In this document: positions 1-17,435 of the stretch, one piece after another | Position numbering within the stretch: the stretch's first letter is position 1 | How the letters are laid out: every line of letters starts with the position of its first letter | Source of the DNA: Pseudomonadota bacterium | GTDB taxonomy: Bacteria > Pseudomonadota > Alphaproteobacteria > Rhizobiales > Hyphomicrobiaceae | Length of the DNA stretch: 64,000 bases | Assembly: GCA_018242215.1 (NCBI GenBank) | Contig: JAFECG010000022.1 | Span: 424,229-488,228 of the forward strand | Direction of reading: 5' to 3' | Position numbers and translations under genes: made by a program | The notes under the pieces: generated by a model | Database searches by the model: none | Seen by the model: the letters and a program-made list of their open reading frames with translations, nothing else | Told to the model about the DNA's origin: nothing

Positions 1-946
1 CGGCCGTGAACTTCTTGTGCGGCTTCACCGTGCCGGGCTTGCAGAGAACCTGACCGCGCTCGACCGATTCCTTGTCGATGCCGCGAAGCAGGCAGCCGAC
101 GTTGTCGCCAGCCTCACCCGAATCGAGCAGCTTGCGGAACATTTCGACGCCGGTGACGACCGACTTCTGCGTGTCGCGAAGACCGACGATCTCGACTTCC
201 TCGCCGACCTTGATCGTGCCGCGCTCGATACGGCCGGTGACGACGGTGCCGCGGCCCGAGATCGAGAACACGTCTTCGATCGGCATCAGGAACGGCTGAT
301 CCTTCGGACGCTCCGGGATCGGGATGAACGAGTCCATCGCCTCGTAGAGCTTGATGATCGCTTCGTCGGCGAGCGGGCCCTTCTCACCGTTGAGGGCCTT
401 CACGGCTGCGCCGCGGATAACCGGGGTATCGTCGCCCGGGAAGTTGTACTTCGAGAGAAGTTCGCGGACTTCCATCTCGACGAGGTCAAGGAGCTCTTCG
501 TCCTCGACGATATCGCACTTGTTGAGGAACACGACGATCTTCGGGACGCCGACCTGGCGAGCGAGAAGAATGTGCTCGCGCGTCTGGGGCATCGGGCCGT
601 CAACAGCCGAAACGACGAGGATCGCGCCGTCCATCTGAGCTGCGCCGGTGATCATGTTCTTCACGTAGTCGGCGTGGCCTGGGCAGTCGACGTGCGCATA
701 GTGACGGTTCGGCGTCGCGTACTCGACGTGCGACGTCGCGATCGTCAGAATCTTGGTCGGGTCGCGGCGACCCTGGCTTTCGGAGGCCTTCGCGACTTCG
801 TCGTACGCGATCGAGGTCGCCGTCCAGCCGCGATCAGCTGAAACCTTCGTCAAGGCTGCGGTCAGCGTTGTTTTGCCGTGGTCGACGTGTCCGATCGTAC
901 CGACGTTGCAATGCGGCTTGTTCCGCTCGAATTTTGCCTTCGCCAT
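1..946 (-). CDS. tuf: Elongation factor Tu, C-terminus cut by window edge
   Basis: EF-Tu is the GTPase that delivers aminoacyl-tRNA to the ribosome. About 315 of the usual ~396 residues are visible. The start [19 protein letters not shown] is followed by the P-loop GHVDHGKT near residue 19, the switch II motif DCPGHADY and the guanine-specificity motif NKCD. The visible part ends inside domain 3 with [16 protein letters not shown], so the gene continues past base 1. An AAGGAG-like ribosome site precedes the ATG. It is the last visible gene of the rpsL-rpsG-fusA-tuf (str) operon, 116 bases downstream of fusA. A second tuf copy elsewhere in the genome is possible but cannot be judged here. Confidence 0.98.
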   Translation of the reverse strand, partial: MAKAKFERNKPHCNVGTIGHVDHGKTTLTAALTKVSADRGWTATSIAYDEVAKASESQGRRDPTKILTIATSHVEYATPNRHYAHVDCPGHADYVKNMITGAAQMDGAILVVSAVDGPMPQTREHILLARQVGVPKIVVFLNKCDIVEDEELLDLVEMEVRELLSKYNFPGDDTPVIRGAAVKALNGEKGPLADEAIIKLYEAMDSFIPIPERPKDQPFLMPIEDVFSISGRGTVVTGRIERGTIKVGEEVEIVGLRDTQKSVVTGVEMFRKLLDSGEAGDNVGCLLRGIDKESVERGQVLCKPGTVKPHKKFTA

Positions 947-1062
947 CGTTGGCTCTCCTTAGTCCTACTATCAGGTCCCGAGACCTTCCGATCCGGGCAT
1001 TTTCAGGCTTCGTTTCTTTGAGCCCGACGGCGGATACTCTCGCCGGCCGGGCCCGACTTCTA

Positions 1063-3153
<2,091 letters not shown>

Positions 3154-3181
3154 GTCTGCCTCGAAATCCTTGTAACTTGTC

Positions 3182-3652
3182 CTACCAGCGGTAGTGCGAG
3201 AAGGCGCGGTTGGCTTCCGCCATCTTGTGCGTGTCTTCGCGCTTCTTGACTGCGGTGCCGCGATTGTTCGCGGCGTCGAGCAATTCGCCCGAGAGCTTAT
3301 CGATCAGCGTCGACTCGTTACGTGCACGGGCCGCAGCGATCAGCCAGCGGATCGCCAGCGCCTGACGGCGCTCGTTGCGGACTTCCACCGGCACCTGATA
3401 CGTGGCGCCGCCGACACGACGCGAGCGAACCTCAACCGACGGCATGACATTGTCGAGCGCCTGACGGAAGAGATCGATCGGGTTTGCCTTGCCCCGCTGC
3501 TCCATCTTCTCGAACGCGCCGTAGACCATGCGTTCGGCGACCGACTTCTTGCCGTCTTCCATCACCGCGTTCATGAACTTGGTGACGACGACGTCGTTGA
3601 ACTTCGGATCCGGGATCACTTCCCGCTTTTGCGCCGCGTGACGACGAGACAT
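3182..3652 (-). CDS. rpsG: 30S ribosomal protein S7
   Basis: S7 organises the 3' major domain of 16S rRNA and contacts E-site tRNA. The 156-residue protein has the normal length and begins [20 protein letters not shown]. The conserved [17 protein letters not shown] segment and the C-terminal [20 protein letters not shown] are present. It sits 68 bases after rpsL and 28 before fusA, the standard str operon order. In gammaproteobacteria S7 is the translational repressor of this operon; whether that applies here cannot be read from the sequence. Confidence 0.98.
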   Translation of the reverse strand: MSRRHAAQKREVIPDPKFNDVVVTKFMNAVMEDGKKSVAERMVYGAFEKMEQRGKANPIDLFRQALDNVMPSVEVRSRRVGGATYQVPVEVRNERRQALAIRWLIAAARARNESTLIDKLSGELLDAANNRGTAVKKREDTHKMAEANRAFSHYRW

Positions 3653-3720
3653 CCTGACTGGCCCTTCGCTTCGAATTCTCTTTAAATTGAGGGCCAGATT
3701 TTCCGGCCCAACGTGGCCGC

Positions 3721-4092
3721 TTACTTCGGCCGCTTCGCACCGTATTTCGAACGCCGCTGACGGCGGGCCGAGACGCCCTGCGTATCGAGGACGCCGCGGA
3801 TGATATGATAACGAACGCCCGGCAAGTCCTTGACGCGGCCGCCACGGATCAGGACCACGGAGTGCTCCTGAAGGTTATGGCCTTCACCCGGGATATAGCC
3901 GATGACCTCATAGCCGTTCGTCAGCCGGATCTTGGCGACCTTACGCAGAGCGGAGTTCGGCTTCTTCGGCGTCGTCGTGTAGACGCGCGTGCAGACGCCA
4001 CGCTTCTGCGGGCAGGCTTCCATGTGGCGCGATTTCTCGCGGTAGACTGGCTTTACCCGGGGCTTCCGGATCAACTGTTGTATCGTCGGCAT
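3721..4092 (-). CDS. rpsL: 30S ribosomal protein S12
   Basis: S12 is the decoding-centre protein and the streptomycin target. The product is 123 residues from the ATG at 4092 ([14 protein letters not shown]). The reading frame stays open upstream for 29 codons, but the family start and length fix this ATG. Both resistance-associated lysines are wild type ([13 protein letters not shown] and [10 protein letters not shown] contexts), so the sequence predicts a streptomycin-sensitive allele. It is the first gene of the str operon, with a leader of roughly 225 bases from the promoter candidate at 4324-4352. Confidence 0.98.
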   Translation of the reverse strand: MPTIQQLIRKPRVKPVYREKSRHMEACPQKRGVCTRVYTTTPKKPNSALRKVAKIRLTNGYEVIGYIPGEGHNLQEHSVVLIRGGRVKDLPGVRYHIIRGVLDTQGVSARRQRRSKYGAKRPK

Positions 4093-4323
4093 TCGCCCAA
4101 TCCTGACTTCGGGACGCATTTCTGATTGCAGAAATGCGCCAAGCAAACCTGCCAGGTGCGCGAAGTTCGCCCCTAGCAAGAAAAAACCAGAGGATCGTGC
4201 CGCCCGAGGGTGACAGATCTTGGCCCGTCGATATGCTCTGCTTTATGAACGGGAGCGTTTAGGCGCAAAATTTGGCGCTGAGAGCGCCGAGCGGCCTACC
4301 ACCAACCCGTGAGAGTGCGCGGA

Positions 4324-4352
4324 GCTATATACACACCCGCCATATTGGTCAA
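4324..4352 (-). promoter_or_regulatory. Candidate sigma-70-type promoter for the str operon
   Basis: On the minus strand TTGACC (4352-4347) is followed 17 bases later by TATAGC (4329-4324). A TATATA at 15-base spacing overlaps the same spot. This is close to the alphaproteobacterial housekeeping consensus and faces rpsL, about 230 bases upstream of its start and beyond the rpoC terminator. It would let the str operon be transcribed independently of rpoBC. Not experimentally shown. Confidence 0.6.
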
Positions 4353-4750
4353 CAGGCCCGCAGCCGGGACCTGAAATTATTTTCGCTGAACGAGCCGCGA
4401 AAAAGCAAACAGAACCTGCGACCTGTTGTCGGCTCGAACATTCAGCGTGTTTTCAAACCGACATAAATCCGAATTGCGGGCGTGCGCTGCGGATAGATAG
4501 GAAAAGCCCTGAAAATTTAAAGAAGGCCCGGCGGCATCCGGAACTTCCTTTTCCTGTCTGACAGCCGCAAGAGTTTCGAAAGACGTCGCACCGTTGGCCC
4601 CGAGCCCGCCGGTGTTCCCCGGCACCCAGACACGGGTTCGTCCTAGCTTCATGCCGACGATCACTGCCAAGGCCATATCAATGACCAATGGGTCCCCGGG
4701 GCAGCCCGAGGATGACAGCGGATTGGTTGGCTGCCTTTGCCCGATGCGAA
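4353..4750. other. Spacer between rpoC terminator and str promoter, no gene recognised
   Basis: About 400 bases with short open frames in both directions but none with a recognisable protein, a convincing ribosome site or family-like composition. It separates the rpoBC transcription unit (terminator at 4751-4790) from the str promoter. I see no RNA gene in it. Confidence 0.5.
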
Positions 4751-4790
4751 TAACAAGGCGGCCGCCCCCCAGAGGGAGACGGCCGCTTTC
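4751..4790 (-). terminator. Terminator downstream of rpoC
   Basis: A hairpin lies 29 bases past the rpoC stop. A perfect 7-bp stem GCGGCCG/CGGCCGC (4758-4764 with 4780-4786) is extended by six further pairs, including G-T wobbles, around a three-base loop. On the minus strand it is followed by CTTGTTATT, a weak T-rich tail. It should end most rpoBC transcripts. Confidence 0.65.
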
Positions 4791-4818
4791 CAATCACGTG
4801 CTTTGAAAGGCGCGGGGC

Positions 4819-9039
<4,221 letters not shown>

Positions 9040-9093
9040 CGGCTGTCTCCTCGAGGGCGCGGCTGGGGAGGCCATGCCCGTGGAATTTTCAGG

Positions 9094-9196
9094 CCCTCAC
9101 CCCGTATTGACGGGAAGAGGGTTTGGGCGAGGGCGGCAGCTTCGTCACGTAAGACTGCCCCTCACCCCGTCCCCCTCCCCGCATGCGGGAAGAGGG
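9094..9196. repeat. Two copies of an interspersed palindromic repeat between rpoB and rpoC
   Basis: Unit A (9094-9133) and unit B (9158-9196) both begin CCCTCACCCCGT and both contain CGGGAAGAGGGTT. Each can fold. Unit A has outer arms CCCTCACCC/GGGCGAGGG with one mismatch and an inner CCCGT/ACGGG. Unit B has CCCTC/GAGGG arms and the 12-base palindrome CCCGCATGCGGG. Elements of this look are spread through alphaproteobacterial genomes between genes. Here they sit inside the rpoBC transcript and could affect processing or subunit balance. Confidence 0.6.
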
Positions 9197-9206
9197 TTGG
9201 ATTGCG

Positions 9207-12200
9207 TTATTCAGCCGCCGGCGGAAGCTGTGCCTGAGGCGCTTCCGGTTGATCGTTCTCGGCTTCGACTTGCGGCACCTCGCTGTTGACGAGTTCGACG
9301 TTGAGACCAAGTGCGCGCATTTCCTTGACAAGCACGTTGAAGCTTTCCGGTACGCCGGCCTCGAATGCATCGTCGCCACGGACGATCGCCTCGTAGACCT
9401 TGGTACGGCCGGCAACGTCGTCGGACTTCACGGTCAGCATTTCCTGCAGCGTGTAGGCGGCGCCATAAGCTTCGAGAGCCCAGACCTCCATTTCGCCGAA
9501 GCGCTGTCCGCCGAACTGCGCCTTACCGCCCAGCGGCTGCTGGGTCACGAGCGAGTACGGACCGATCGAGCGGGCGTGGATCTTGTCGTCGACAAGGTGG
9601 TGCAGCTTCAGAACGTACTTGTAGCCGACCGTCACCTTGCGATCGAACGGCTCGCCTGTCCGCCCGTCGTACAGCGTCACCTGGCCCGAGGTATCGAAAC
9701 CTGCGAGCTGCAGCATGTCGACGATATCCTTTTCGCGGGCACCGTCGAAGACTGGCGTCGCGATCGGAACACCGGAACGCAGGTTCTCGGCGGCACCGAC
9801 AATCTCGTCGTCCTTCATCGAAGACTTGATGACATCCTGGCCGTAGACGCGCGCCATCTGATCACGAAGAGCCTGCGCCTGGCCGCTCTCGTGGAACTGA
9901 TGCAACGCGTCGTCGATCATCCGGCCGAGACCACGGCAGGCCCAGCCAAGATGCGTTTCGAGAATCTGTCCGACGTTCATGCGGCTCGGCACGCCAAGCG
10001 GGTTCAGAACGACGTCGACCGGCGTGCCGTCCTCGAGGAACGGCATGTCTTCCGACGGGACGATCATCGACACGACGCCCTTGTTGCCATGACGGCCGGC
10101 CATCTTGTCGCCCGGCTGGATCTTGCGCTTCACCGCGACGAAGACCTTGACCATCTTCATCACGCCCGGCGGCAGCTCGTCACCGCGCTGCAGCTTGTCG
10201 ACCTTATCGGCGAAGCGAAGACCCAAGCCCTTCTTAGCGTCCTCGTACTGCTTCTGGATCGCTTCGACCTCGGCCTGGGCCTTCTCGTTGGCGAGACCGA
10301 TCTCCCACCACTGGCTGCGGGGGATATCGTCGAGGATCGCGTTGTCGATCGTGGTGCCCTTGCGGGCGTTCTTCGGACCCTTCGCGACTTCCTTGCCCAT
10401 CAGCGCGTCTTTCAGACGTGCATAGACGTTGCGGTCGAGGATCTGAAGCTCGTCGTCGCGGTCCTTCGCGAGACGCTCGATCTCTTCGCGCTCTATCGCC
10501 ATCGCACGCTCGTCTTTCTCGACGCCGTGACGATTGAAGACGCGGACTTCGACGATCGTTCCGGCGACGCCCGGCGGCAGACGCAGCGAGGTATCGCGGA
10601 CGTCGGACGCCTTCTCGCCGAAGATGGCGCGCAGAAGCTTTTCTTCCGGCGTCATCGGACTTTCGCCCTTCGGCGTGATCTTGCCGACGAGAATGTCGCC
10701 AGGATGCACTTCGGCGCCGATGTAGACGATGCCGGCTTCGTCGAGGTTCTTCAGTGCTTCTTCCGAGACGTTCGGAATATCGCGCGTGATTTCCTCAGGC
10801 CCGAGCTTCGTATCGCGTGCCATCACCTCGAATTCCTCGATGTGGATCGAGGTGAACACGTCTTCCGAGACGACGCGCTCGTTCATCAGGATCGAGTCTT
10901 CGAAGTTGTAGCCCATCCACGGCATGAACGCGACGAGCACGTTCTTGCCGAGCGCCAGCTCACCCAGCTCGGTCGAAGGACCGTCGGCGATGATATCACC
11001 CGCCTTCACGTGGTCGCCGACGTTGATCAGCGGCCGCTGGTTGATGCAGGTGTTCTGGTTCGAACGCTGGAACTTGCGCAGACGATAGATGTCGACGCCC
11101 GGCTTCGACGGATCCTGCTCTTCGGTCGCGCGGATAACGATACGGGTCGCGTCGACCTGGTCGACGATGCCCGTACGGCGCGCCGCGATGGCGGCACCTG
11201 AGTCCTGCGCAACGCGCTCTTCCATGCCGGTGCCGACCAGCGGCGCTTCCGCCTTGATCAGCGGCACGGCCTGACGCTGCATGTTCGAACCCATCAGCGC
11301 GCGGTTGGCGTCATCGTTCTCGAGGAACGGAATGAGCGCGGCTGCGACCGACACGAGCTGCTTCGGCGAAACGTCGATGTAATCGACCTTGTCCGTCGGA
11401 ACGAGCATCACGTCGCCCTGGTAGCGGACGGTGACGAGGTCTTCCGTCAGCTTACCCTTCGCGTCGATGACGGCATTCGCCTGCGCAACGTGGTGGCGCA
11501 TCTCTTCCATCGCGGACAGATACGCAACCTCGTCCGTAACGCGGCCGTTGATGACCTTGCGATACGGGCTCTCGATGAAGCCGTACTTGTTCACGCGCGC
11601 GAACGTCGCGAGCGAGTTAATGAGACCGATGTTCGGGCCTTCCGGCGTCTCGATCGGGCAGATACGGCCGTAGTGCGTCGGATGCACGTCGCGAACTTCG
11701 AAGCCCGCGCGCTCGCGCGTCAGACCACCCGGTCCAAGCGCCGAGAGGCGGCGCTTATGGGTGATTTCCGAGAGCGGGTTCGTCTGGTCCATGAACTGCG
11801 AGAGCTGGGACGAGCCGAAGAACTCACGCACCGCAGCCGCTGCCGGTTTCGCATTGATCAGGTCCTGCGGCATCACCGTGTCGATATCGACAGATGACAT
11901 GCGCTCCTTGATGGCGCGTTCCATGCGAAGCAAGCCGACGCGATACTGATTCTCCATCAGCTCGCCGACCGAACGCACACGGCGGTTGCCCAAATGGTCG
12001 ATGTCGTCGATCTCTCCCTTGCCGTCGCGCAAATCGACGAGCGTCTTCACGACCGCGAGAATGTCCTCGCGGCGAAGCACGCGCATCGTGTCCGGCGCAT
12101 CAAGCTCGAGGCGCATATTCATCTTCACGCGGCCGACAGCCGAGAGATCGAAGCGCTCCGGATCGAAGAACAGGCCCTGGAACAGAGCCGTCGCAGCTTC

Positions 12201-13361
12201 GATCGTCGGCGGCTCGCCCGGACGCATGACCCGATAGATGTCCATCAGCGCTTCCTGCTGATTGGCATTCTTGTCGATGTTGAGGGTGTTGCGGATGAAC
12301 GCGCCGATGTTGACGTAGTCGATGTCGAGGATGTGGAATTCCTTGACCTTCTGCTCCTTCAACTCGGCGAGAAGGTTTTCATCGAGTTCGTCGCCGGCTT
12401 CCGCGAAGATCTTGCCGGTTTCGAGATCGACGATGTCTTCAGCGATGAACCGTCCTGCGAGGTCTTCGGCAGAGATCAGAATCTCCTTGACGCCGTTCTC
12501 GGCGATCTCGCGCGAGCGGCGCGCGGTGATCTTCTCACCGGCGCGAGCGATGACTTCGCCCGTCTTCGCATCGGCGATGTCGGACTGCGGAGTGACGCCG
12601 CGGAACTTCTCCGGCAGATACGGCATCTTCCAGCCGCGCTTCGACTCCTTGATCGCAATGTGCTTGTAGAAATGTGCCAGGATCTCCTCGTCGTCGAGGC
12701 CCAGCGCATAGAGCATCGTCGTCACCGGCAGCTTGCGGCGACGGTCGATACGCACATAGACGTTATCCTTGGCGTCGAATTCGAAATCGAGCCAGGAACC
12801 GCGATACGGAATGATGCGTGCCGCGAACAGCAGCTTGCCCGAAGAATGGGTCTTGCCGCGATCGTGGTCGAAGAAGACACCCGGCGAACGATGCATCTGC
12901 GAGACGATGACGCGTTCGGTGCCGTTGATGATGAAGGTGCCGTTCAAGGTCATGAGCGGCATGTCGCCCATATAGACGTCCTGCTCCTTGACGTCCTTGA
13001 TGGACTTCGAGCCCGTCTCCTCGTTCACATCGAACACGATGAGGCGCAGCTTGACCTTCAGCGGCGCGGCATAGGTCATGTCGCGCTGCATGCACTCGTC
13101 GACGTCGAACTTCGGCGGTTCGAATTCGTAGCTGACGAATTCGAGCGTGGACTTGCCGGCGAAGTCGGAGATCGGAAAGACGCTCTTGAACACCGACTGC
13201 AGCCCGAAATCGTCAGGCCGGCCGCCAGGTGGCTCTTTGATCATCAGGAAGTCATCGTAGGATGCTTTCTGAACCTCGATGAGGTTCGGCATCTCCGCGA
13301 CTTCTCCGATCGAACCAAATTGCTTCCGGAGGCGTTTGCGGCTGGTGAGGGTTTGAGCCAT
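9207..13361 (-). CDS. rpoB: DNA-directed RNA polymerase subunit beta
   Basis: The beta subunit, which forms the active-site cleft with beta' and is the rifampicin target. The 1,384-residue product starts [20 protein letters not shown]. The rifampicin pocket reads [20 protein letters not shown] then [11 protein letters not shown], wild type at the common resistance positions; Thr instead of Asn after DQ is a natural variant. The C-terminal half contains [10 protein letters not shown] and the switch/clamp segment [18 protein letters not shown]. It follows rplL after a 252-base structured spacer and precedes rpoC. Confidence 0.99.
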   Translation of the reverse strand: MAQTLTSRKRLRKQFGSIGEVAEMPNLIEVQKASYDDFLMIKEPPGGRPDDFGLQSVFKSVFPISDFAGKSTLEFVSYEFEPPKFDVDECMQRDMTYAAPLKVKLRLIVFDVNEETGSKSIKDVKEQDVYMGDMPLMTLNGTFIINGTERVIVSQMHRSPGVFFDHDRGKTHSSGKLLFAARIIPYRGSWLDFEFDAKDNVYVRIDRRRKLPVTTMLYALGLDDEEILAHFYKHIAIKESKRGWKMPYLPEKFRGVTPQSDIADAKTGEVIARAGEKITARRSREIAENGVKEILISAEDLAGRFIAEDIVDLETGKIFAEAGDELDENLLAELKEQKVKEFHILDIDYVNIGAFIRNTLNIDKNANQQEALMDIYRVMRPGEPPTIEAATALFQGLFFDPERFDLSAVGRVKMNMRLELDAPDTMRVLRREDILAVVKTLVDLRDGKGEIDDIDHLGNRRVRSVGELMENQYRVGLLRMERAIKERMSSVDIDTVMPQDLINAKPAAAAVREFFGSSQLSQFMDQTNPLSEITHKRRLSALGPGGLTRERAGFEVRDVHPTHYGRICPIETPEGPNIGLINSLATFARVNKYGFIESPYRKVINGRVTDEVAYLSAMEEMRHHVAQANAVIDAKGKLTEDLVTVRYQGDVMLVPTDKVDYIDVSPKQLVSVAAALIPFLENDDANRALMGSNMQRQAVPLIKAEAPLVGTGMEERVAQDSGAAIAARRTGIVDQVDATRIVIRATEEQDPSKPGVDIYRLRKFQRSNQNTCINQRPLINVGDHVKAGDIIADGPSTELGELALGKNVLVAFMPWMGYNFEDSILMNERVVSEDVFTSIHIEEFEVMARDTKLGPEEITRDIPNVSEEALKNLDEAGIVYIGAEVHPGDILVGKITPKGESPMTPEEKLLRAIFGEKASDVRDTSLRLPPGVAGTIVEVRVFNRHGVEKDERAMAIEREEIERLAKDRDDELQILDRNVYARLKDALMGKEVAKGPKNARKGTTIDNAILDDIPRSQWWEIGLANEKAQAEVEAIQKQYEDAKKGLGLRFADKVDKLQRGDELPPGVMKMVKVFVAVKRKIQPGDKMAGRHGNKGVVSMIVPSEDMPFLEDGTPVDVVLNPLGVPSRMNVGQILETHLGWACRGLGRMIDDALHQFHESGQAQALRDQMARVYGQDVIKSSMKDDEIVGAAENLRSGVPIATPVFDGAREKDIVDMLQLAGFDTSGQVTLYDGRTGEPFDRKVTVGYKYVLKLHHLVDDKIHARSIGPYSLVTQQPLGGKAQFGGQRFGEMEVWALEAYGAAYTLQEMLTVKSDDVAGRTKVYEAIVRGDDAFEAGVPESFNVLVKEMRALGLNVELVNSEVPQVEAENDQPEAPQAQLPPAAE

Positions 13362-13416
13362 ATCGGTCCCTTCGTGCTCTCGTTTGCGGGTGGGCCCGCG
13401 ATCCTAATGCGACGCG

Positions 13417-13607
13417 CTCAGGGTCCCTGAGAAACCGGGACCTCTTGAAACGGTTCACCGGAGGGTCCGTTTCGAGGCTCTCGCGAACCCCGGACCCTCC
13501 GGAAAACCGTCTTCGTTGCTCGTGGCGACTCGCGTTCCGCGAGCCGGCCGCCACGGGCGGTATGCACAGGCATCAACACCGGCCGGGGCGACCCGGCCGG
13601 TGTTGAT
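13417..13607 (-). promoter_or_regulatory. Structured rplL-rpoB spacer (attenuator or processing region)
   Basis: Three inverted repeats lie between rplL and rpoB. The first, 7 bases past the rplL stop, is a perfect 16-bp stem around a 4-base loop (13572-13587 with 13592-13607). The second is a perfect 12-bp stem CCGGAGGGTCCG/CGGACCCTCCGG (13458-13469 with 13491-13502) with a 21-base loop. The third is CTCAGGG/CCCTGAG at 13417-13431. None has a following T-run on the minus strand, so they are not classical terminators. The known E. coli arrangement (attenuator plus RNase III site between rplL and rpoB) suggests the same role: lowering rpoBC expression relative to L7/L12. Confidence 0.6.
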
Positions 13608-13613
13608 GGTTAA

Positions 13614-13991
13614 TCACTTCACCTCGACGACGGCGCCCTGATCCTCAAGCTGCTTCTTGAGCTTCTGGGCTTCGTCCTTCGAGACGCCTTCCTTCACGGT
13701 CTTGCCGCCGGCCTCGACGAGGTCCTTGGCTTCCTTCAATCCGAGACCGGTGATGGCGCGAACTTCCTTGATGACGTTGATCTTCTTGTCGCCGCCCGAC
13801 TTCAGGATAACGGTGAACTCCGTCTGCTCTTCGGCCGGAGCAGCGGCAGCGCCACCAGCGGCAGGAGCAGCGACGGCAACAGCCGCAGCGGCCGAAACGC
13901 CCCACTTCTCCTCGAGGGCCTTCGCAAGCTCTGCGGCTTCGAGGACCGTGAGGCTCGACAGGTCATCAACAATTTTCTCGATCTTCGACAT
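13614..13991 (-). CDS. rplL: 50S ribosomal protein L7/L12
   Basis: The flexible stalk protein that recruits translational GTPases. The 125 residues show an N-terminal dimerisation domain ([19 protein letters not shown]), an Ala/Pro-rich hinge (about residues 34-54), and the C-terminal factor-binding domain with [20 protein letters not shown]. It lies 104 bases downstream of rplJ and is expressed with it. Its 4:1 stoichiometry over other ribosomal proteins fits the processing hairpin just downstream. Confidence 0.98.
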   Translation of the reverse strand: MSKIEKIVDDLSSLTVLEAAELAKALEEKWGVSAAAAVAVAAPAAGGAAAAPAEEQTEFTVILKSGGDKKINVIKEVRAITGLGLKEAKDLVEAGGKTVKEGVSKDEAQKLKKQLEDQGAVVEVK

Positions 13992-14095
13992 ATATAGTGT
14001 CCTTCCGATTTGAACCTAGTGGTTGAATTGCAGCACCCCCTCTGGGCCGTGCTGCGCTAGCTTTTCGCGGGCTCAAAGCCCCACAACTTCGACCG

Positions 14096-14617
14096 TTAAG
14101 CCGCAGCCTCTTCCTTCGACGCCTTGGCCTGAATGACGCGGGCCAGCTGGGCACCGGGCTCCTTGATGGTCCGGGCGATTTTCGTCGCCGGAGCGTTCAG
14201 GAGGCCGATGATCTTGGCGCGCAGTTCATCAAGCGACGGCAGATCGGCAAGAGCCTGCACACCTTTCGCGTCAAGGATGGTCTTGCCCATCGCGCCGCCG
14301 AGAATGACGAGCTTGTCGTTCGTCTTGGCGTACGTGACGGCCGCCTTCGCCGCGGCGATCGGATCCTGTGAAAAGGCCAGAATCGTCGGCCCCGTCATAA
14401 GATCAGAAAGCTTTTCGGCGTCGGTGTCCTTGAGCGCGAGTTGCGCCAGCTTGTTCTTGGCCACCTTCACAGAACCGCCGGCGTCTTTCACGCGCCTGCG
14501 GAACTCTGCGGATTGAGCGGCCACCATGCCGGTGTTGTGGGCGACAACGACCACACCCGTGCTTTTCAGCGTGGTGTGGAGGCTATCGATGAGCTCACGT
14601 TTCGCGGCTCTATCCAC
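14096..14617 (-). CDS. rplJ: 50S ribosomal protein L10
   Basis: L10 anchors L7/L12 dimers to 23S rRNA. The 173 residues begin MDRAAKRELIDSLHTTLKST, include the RNA-binding VAKNKLAQLAL segment, and end in an Ala-rich helical tail that binds L7/L12. The ATG at 14617 is preceded by GAGACG. In bacteria the L10-L12 complex represses translation from the rplJ leader. The 332-base leader upstream here is consistent with that. Confidence 0.98.
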   Translation of the reverse strand: MDRAAKRELIDSLHTTLKSTGVVVVAHNTGMVAAQSAEFRRRVKDAGGSVKVAKNKLAQLALKDTDAEKLSDLMTGPTILAFSQDPIAAAKAAVTYAKTNDKLVILGGAMGKTILDAKGVQALADLPSLDELRAKIIGLLNAPATKIARTIKEPGAQLARVIQAKASKEEAAA

Positions 14618-14949
14618 GTCTCGTCTCCTTGCTGCGAAGCTTCATTCGCGAAGCCCCGCGGGTTGCACCTTTGCCGCCGTCTCCGGTGAGGATCGGGCGA
14701 CGTTAGTCTGTCCTCGTTCCCGTGGACCGCGAGCAGAAGCGGCACGGTGCTGACCCAGAAGGTTCAAACCGGAGATCGGGCTTTCGCCCCAAATCCGATC
14801 CTCTTCTGTCTCATGCGGGCTCTCACAGATTGAGAGACTTAGGCATCCCCGGCAGGCCGGTTCGGCACCCACAATCTCGGACAGTGCTGAACCGAAGCCT
14901 TGCAAGCGCCGGTTCAGGATCTCCCGGGTTGCCCCGGAATTCTTGAAAC
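14618..14949 (-). promoter_or_regulatory. Putative L10 (rplJ) autoregulatory leader
   Basis: A 332-base non-coding stretch between rplA and rplJ. It contains a hairpin with GATCGG/CCGATC arms at 14774-14779 and 14795-14800, enclosing a small GGC-TTTC-GCC stem. Leaders of this size upstream of rplJ usually bind the L10-L12 complex. I infer that role from position and foldability; I did not match the conserved leader motif base by base. No protein gene is seen in it. Confidence 0.45.
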
Positions 14950-15699
<750 letters not shown>

Positions 15700-15703
15700 C
15701 GGA

Positions 15704-16150
15704 CTACTCCACCACCTTGAGGCCCATCGAACGTGCACTACCCGCGAGCGTGCGGGCGGCGGCGTCGAGGTCGTCGGTGTTCATGTCCTTGAGCTTGCCC
15801 TTCGCAATTTCTTTCAGCTGCGCGATCGTGACCTGACCGGCAACCGTACGGCCCGGCTCCTTCGAGCCCGTACCGCCCTTGCCCGTCGGACGCAGACCTG
15901 CTGCTTTCTTGATGAGGTACGTTGCCGGAGGCTGACGCATCTCGAATGTGAATGACCGGTCGGAGTAGACCGTGATCTTCACGGGAATCGGTGTACCCTG
16001 CTCGAGGTCCTTCGTTTTCGCGTTGAAGGACTTGCAGAATTCCATGATGTTGACGCCGCGCTGGCCAAGCGCGGGACCGATCGGCGGCGACGGATTGGCC
16101 GCCCCTGCCGGTACCTGAAGGTTGATGAAGCCGTCGATTTTCTTCGCCAT
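15704..16150 (-). CDS. rplK: 50S ribosomal protein L11
   Basis: L11 binds the GTPase-associated centre and is needed for RelA activation. The 148 residues start [20 protein letters not shown], with the conserved proline-rich [20 protein letters not shown] and the C-terminal RNA-binding domain ending MGLKVVE. It follows nusG after a 191-base spacer that could carry a promoter or the L1 translational operator, but I cannot identify either with confidence. Confidence 0.98.
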   Translation of the reverse strand: MAKKIDGFINLQVPAGAANPSPPIGPALGQRGVNIMEFCKSFNAKTKDLEQGTPIPVKITVYSDRSFTFEMRQPPATYLIKKAAGLRPTGKGGTGSKEPGRTVAGQVTIAQLKEIAKGKLKDMNTDDLDAAARTLAGSARSMGLKVVE

Positions 16151-16341
16151 AGTTCCCCTTCGATGTTAGAGCCGCCGGCCGGAAGGCAGAAGGCTCAGGG
16201 TTAGCGGTCCAACGGACGGGACTTCCCGGTAGAGAAGGCCTGTCCTCCCGCGCATCACCGCACCAAAACTCAAATCCCGATGCGGGCTCCGGCGGCACAC
16301 CGCCGGAATTCTCGATTTGCCCAAGACGCCGGTCAGCGCCA

Positions 16342-16923
16342 TCAGGCGGGTACTTTTTCAACCTGCGTAAATTCGAGTTCGACCGGCGTCGGACGCCCAA
16401 AGATCGAAACCGCGACCTTCACGCGCGAGCGTTCCTCGTCGACTTCCTCGACGACGCCAGTGAACGAAGCGAATGGGCCGTCTGCGACCTTGACGTTCTC
16501 GCCCACCTCGAAGGTGATCGTCGGTTTTGGCCGTTCGACACCTTCCTTGACCTGGTTCAGGATGCGCATCGCCTCGGCTTCGGGGATCGGCATCGGCTTG
16601 TTGTCGGCACCGAGAAAGCCCGTCACCTTCGGCGTGTTCTTGATCATCACGAACGCCGCGTCGGTCATCTTCATTTTGACGAGCACGTAGCCCGGCAGGA
16701 ACTTGCGCTCCGTCGGAATCTTGCGACCCCGCTTAATCTCGACGACTTCCTCGGTCGGAACGACAATCTCTTCGAACAACTGATCGAGACCATTCGCCTT
16801 CGCGCGTTCGCGGATGGCGTCGGCGACCTTGCGTTCGAAGTTTGTGTATGCGTGGACGATGTACCAGCGCGTGCCGGCGACCGTCGCCTTATCTTCGCGT
16901 TCTTGCGCGACAACCATTCTCAA
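16342..16923 (-). CDS. nusG: Transcription termination/antitermination protein NusG
   Basis: NusG binds RNA polymerase at the clamp, suppresses pausing, and links to Rho or S10. The 193-residue product has an N-terminal NGN domain (RWYIVHAYTNFERKVADAI, FLPGYVLVKM) and a C-terminal KOW domain (GPFASFTGVVEEVDEERSRV). A short N-terminal extension (about 17 residues) precedes the NGN domain; an in-frame internal ATG at codon 3 makes the exact start uncertain by two residues. It lies 44 bases after secE, the near-universal secE-nusG pair. Confidence 0.97.
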   Translation of the reverse strand: MRMVVAQEREDKATVAGTRWYIVHAYTNFERKVADAIRERAKANGLDQLFEEIVVPTEEVVEIKRGRKIPTERKFLPGYVLVKMKMTDAAFVMIKNTPKVTGFLGADNKPMPIPEAEAMRILNQVKEGVERPKPTITFEVGENVKVADGPFASFTGVVEEVDEERSRVKVAVSIFGRPTPVELEFTQVEKVPA

Positions 16924-16967
16924 AGGCCCTCTGGCGCGTCATTTAAACCAAATATGCGAGCCGGATT

Positions 16968-17165
16968 TCAGGTGCCCACCCCTAGGACCAGCCGCACGAT
17001 GTGGCTCAGCGCCTGATCAACTACCAAAAAGAAAACAGAGGCGAGCGCGACCATGATGAGCACCATCAAAGTCGTGATCCACACCTCTTTCCAAGTCGGC
17101 CAAGTTACCTTCGCGACTTCCTGCCGAACCTCTTGCATAAAGGTTATGGGATTGAACTTCGCCAT
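16968..17165 (-). CDS. secE: Preprotein translocase subunit SecE
   Basis: SecE is the essential clamp subunit of the SecYEG channel. The 65-residue product is the short single-span form: MAKFNPITFMQEVRQEVAKV, then TWPTWKEVWITT, then one membrane segment (about residues 33-55). The frame also offers a TTG one codon upstream, but ATG at 17165 is preferred. It is directly downstream of tRNA-Trp and upstream of nusG, an arrangement seen widely in bacteria. Confidence 0.96.
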   Translation of the reverse strand: MAKFNPITFMQEVRQEVAKVTWPTWKEVWITTLMVLIMVALASVFFLVVDQALSHIVRLVLGVGT

Positions 17166-17257
17166 CAAAACTGCTTTCCGAGCGCATAAGCGACAACATG
17201 CCGCACCCGACCGCGGTGTTTTCCGGGGCCGGTCGGCAAATCAAACCTCCACGAGGC

Positions 17258-17333
17258 TGGCAGGGGCGGAGGGTCTCGAACCCCCGACCTTCGGTTTTGG
17301 AGACCGACGCTCTACCAATTGAGCTACACCCCT
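17258..17333 (-). tRNA. trnW: tRNA-Trp (anticodon CCA)
   Basis: The minus strand folds into a 76-base cloverleaf. The acceptor is AGGGGTG/CGCCCCT with discriminator G and an encoded CCA. The D-arm is GCTC..GAGC, the anticodon stem CGGTC/GACCG-like with loop CTCCAAAA giving anticodon CCA, and the T-arm contains GGTTCGAACCC. It precedes secE by about 92 bases and is probably co-transcribed with secE-nusG. Confidence 0.97.
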
Positions 17334-17435
17334 AGTCCTGACGTGGGCGCAAGCCCGTTCGTCGAGCAGCCTCTTTCGGGGCGTGCACCCTTAACCGAAG
17401 TTTGAGGCCTTGTCAGCCCCGGCAATGCCTTTTTT

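Noticed and set aside
4377-4793. 138-codon minus-strand frame between rpoC and rpsL
   Set aside because: It overlaps the rpoC terminator hairpin and the str promoter approach, has no ribosome site and no recognisable sequence.
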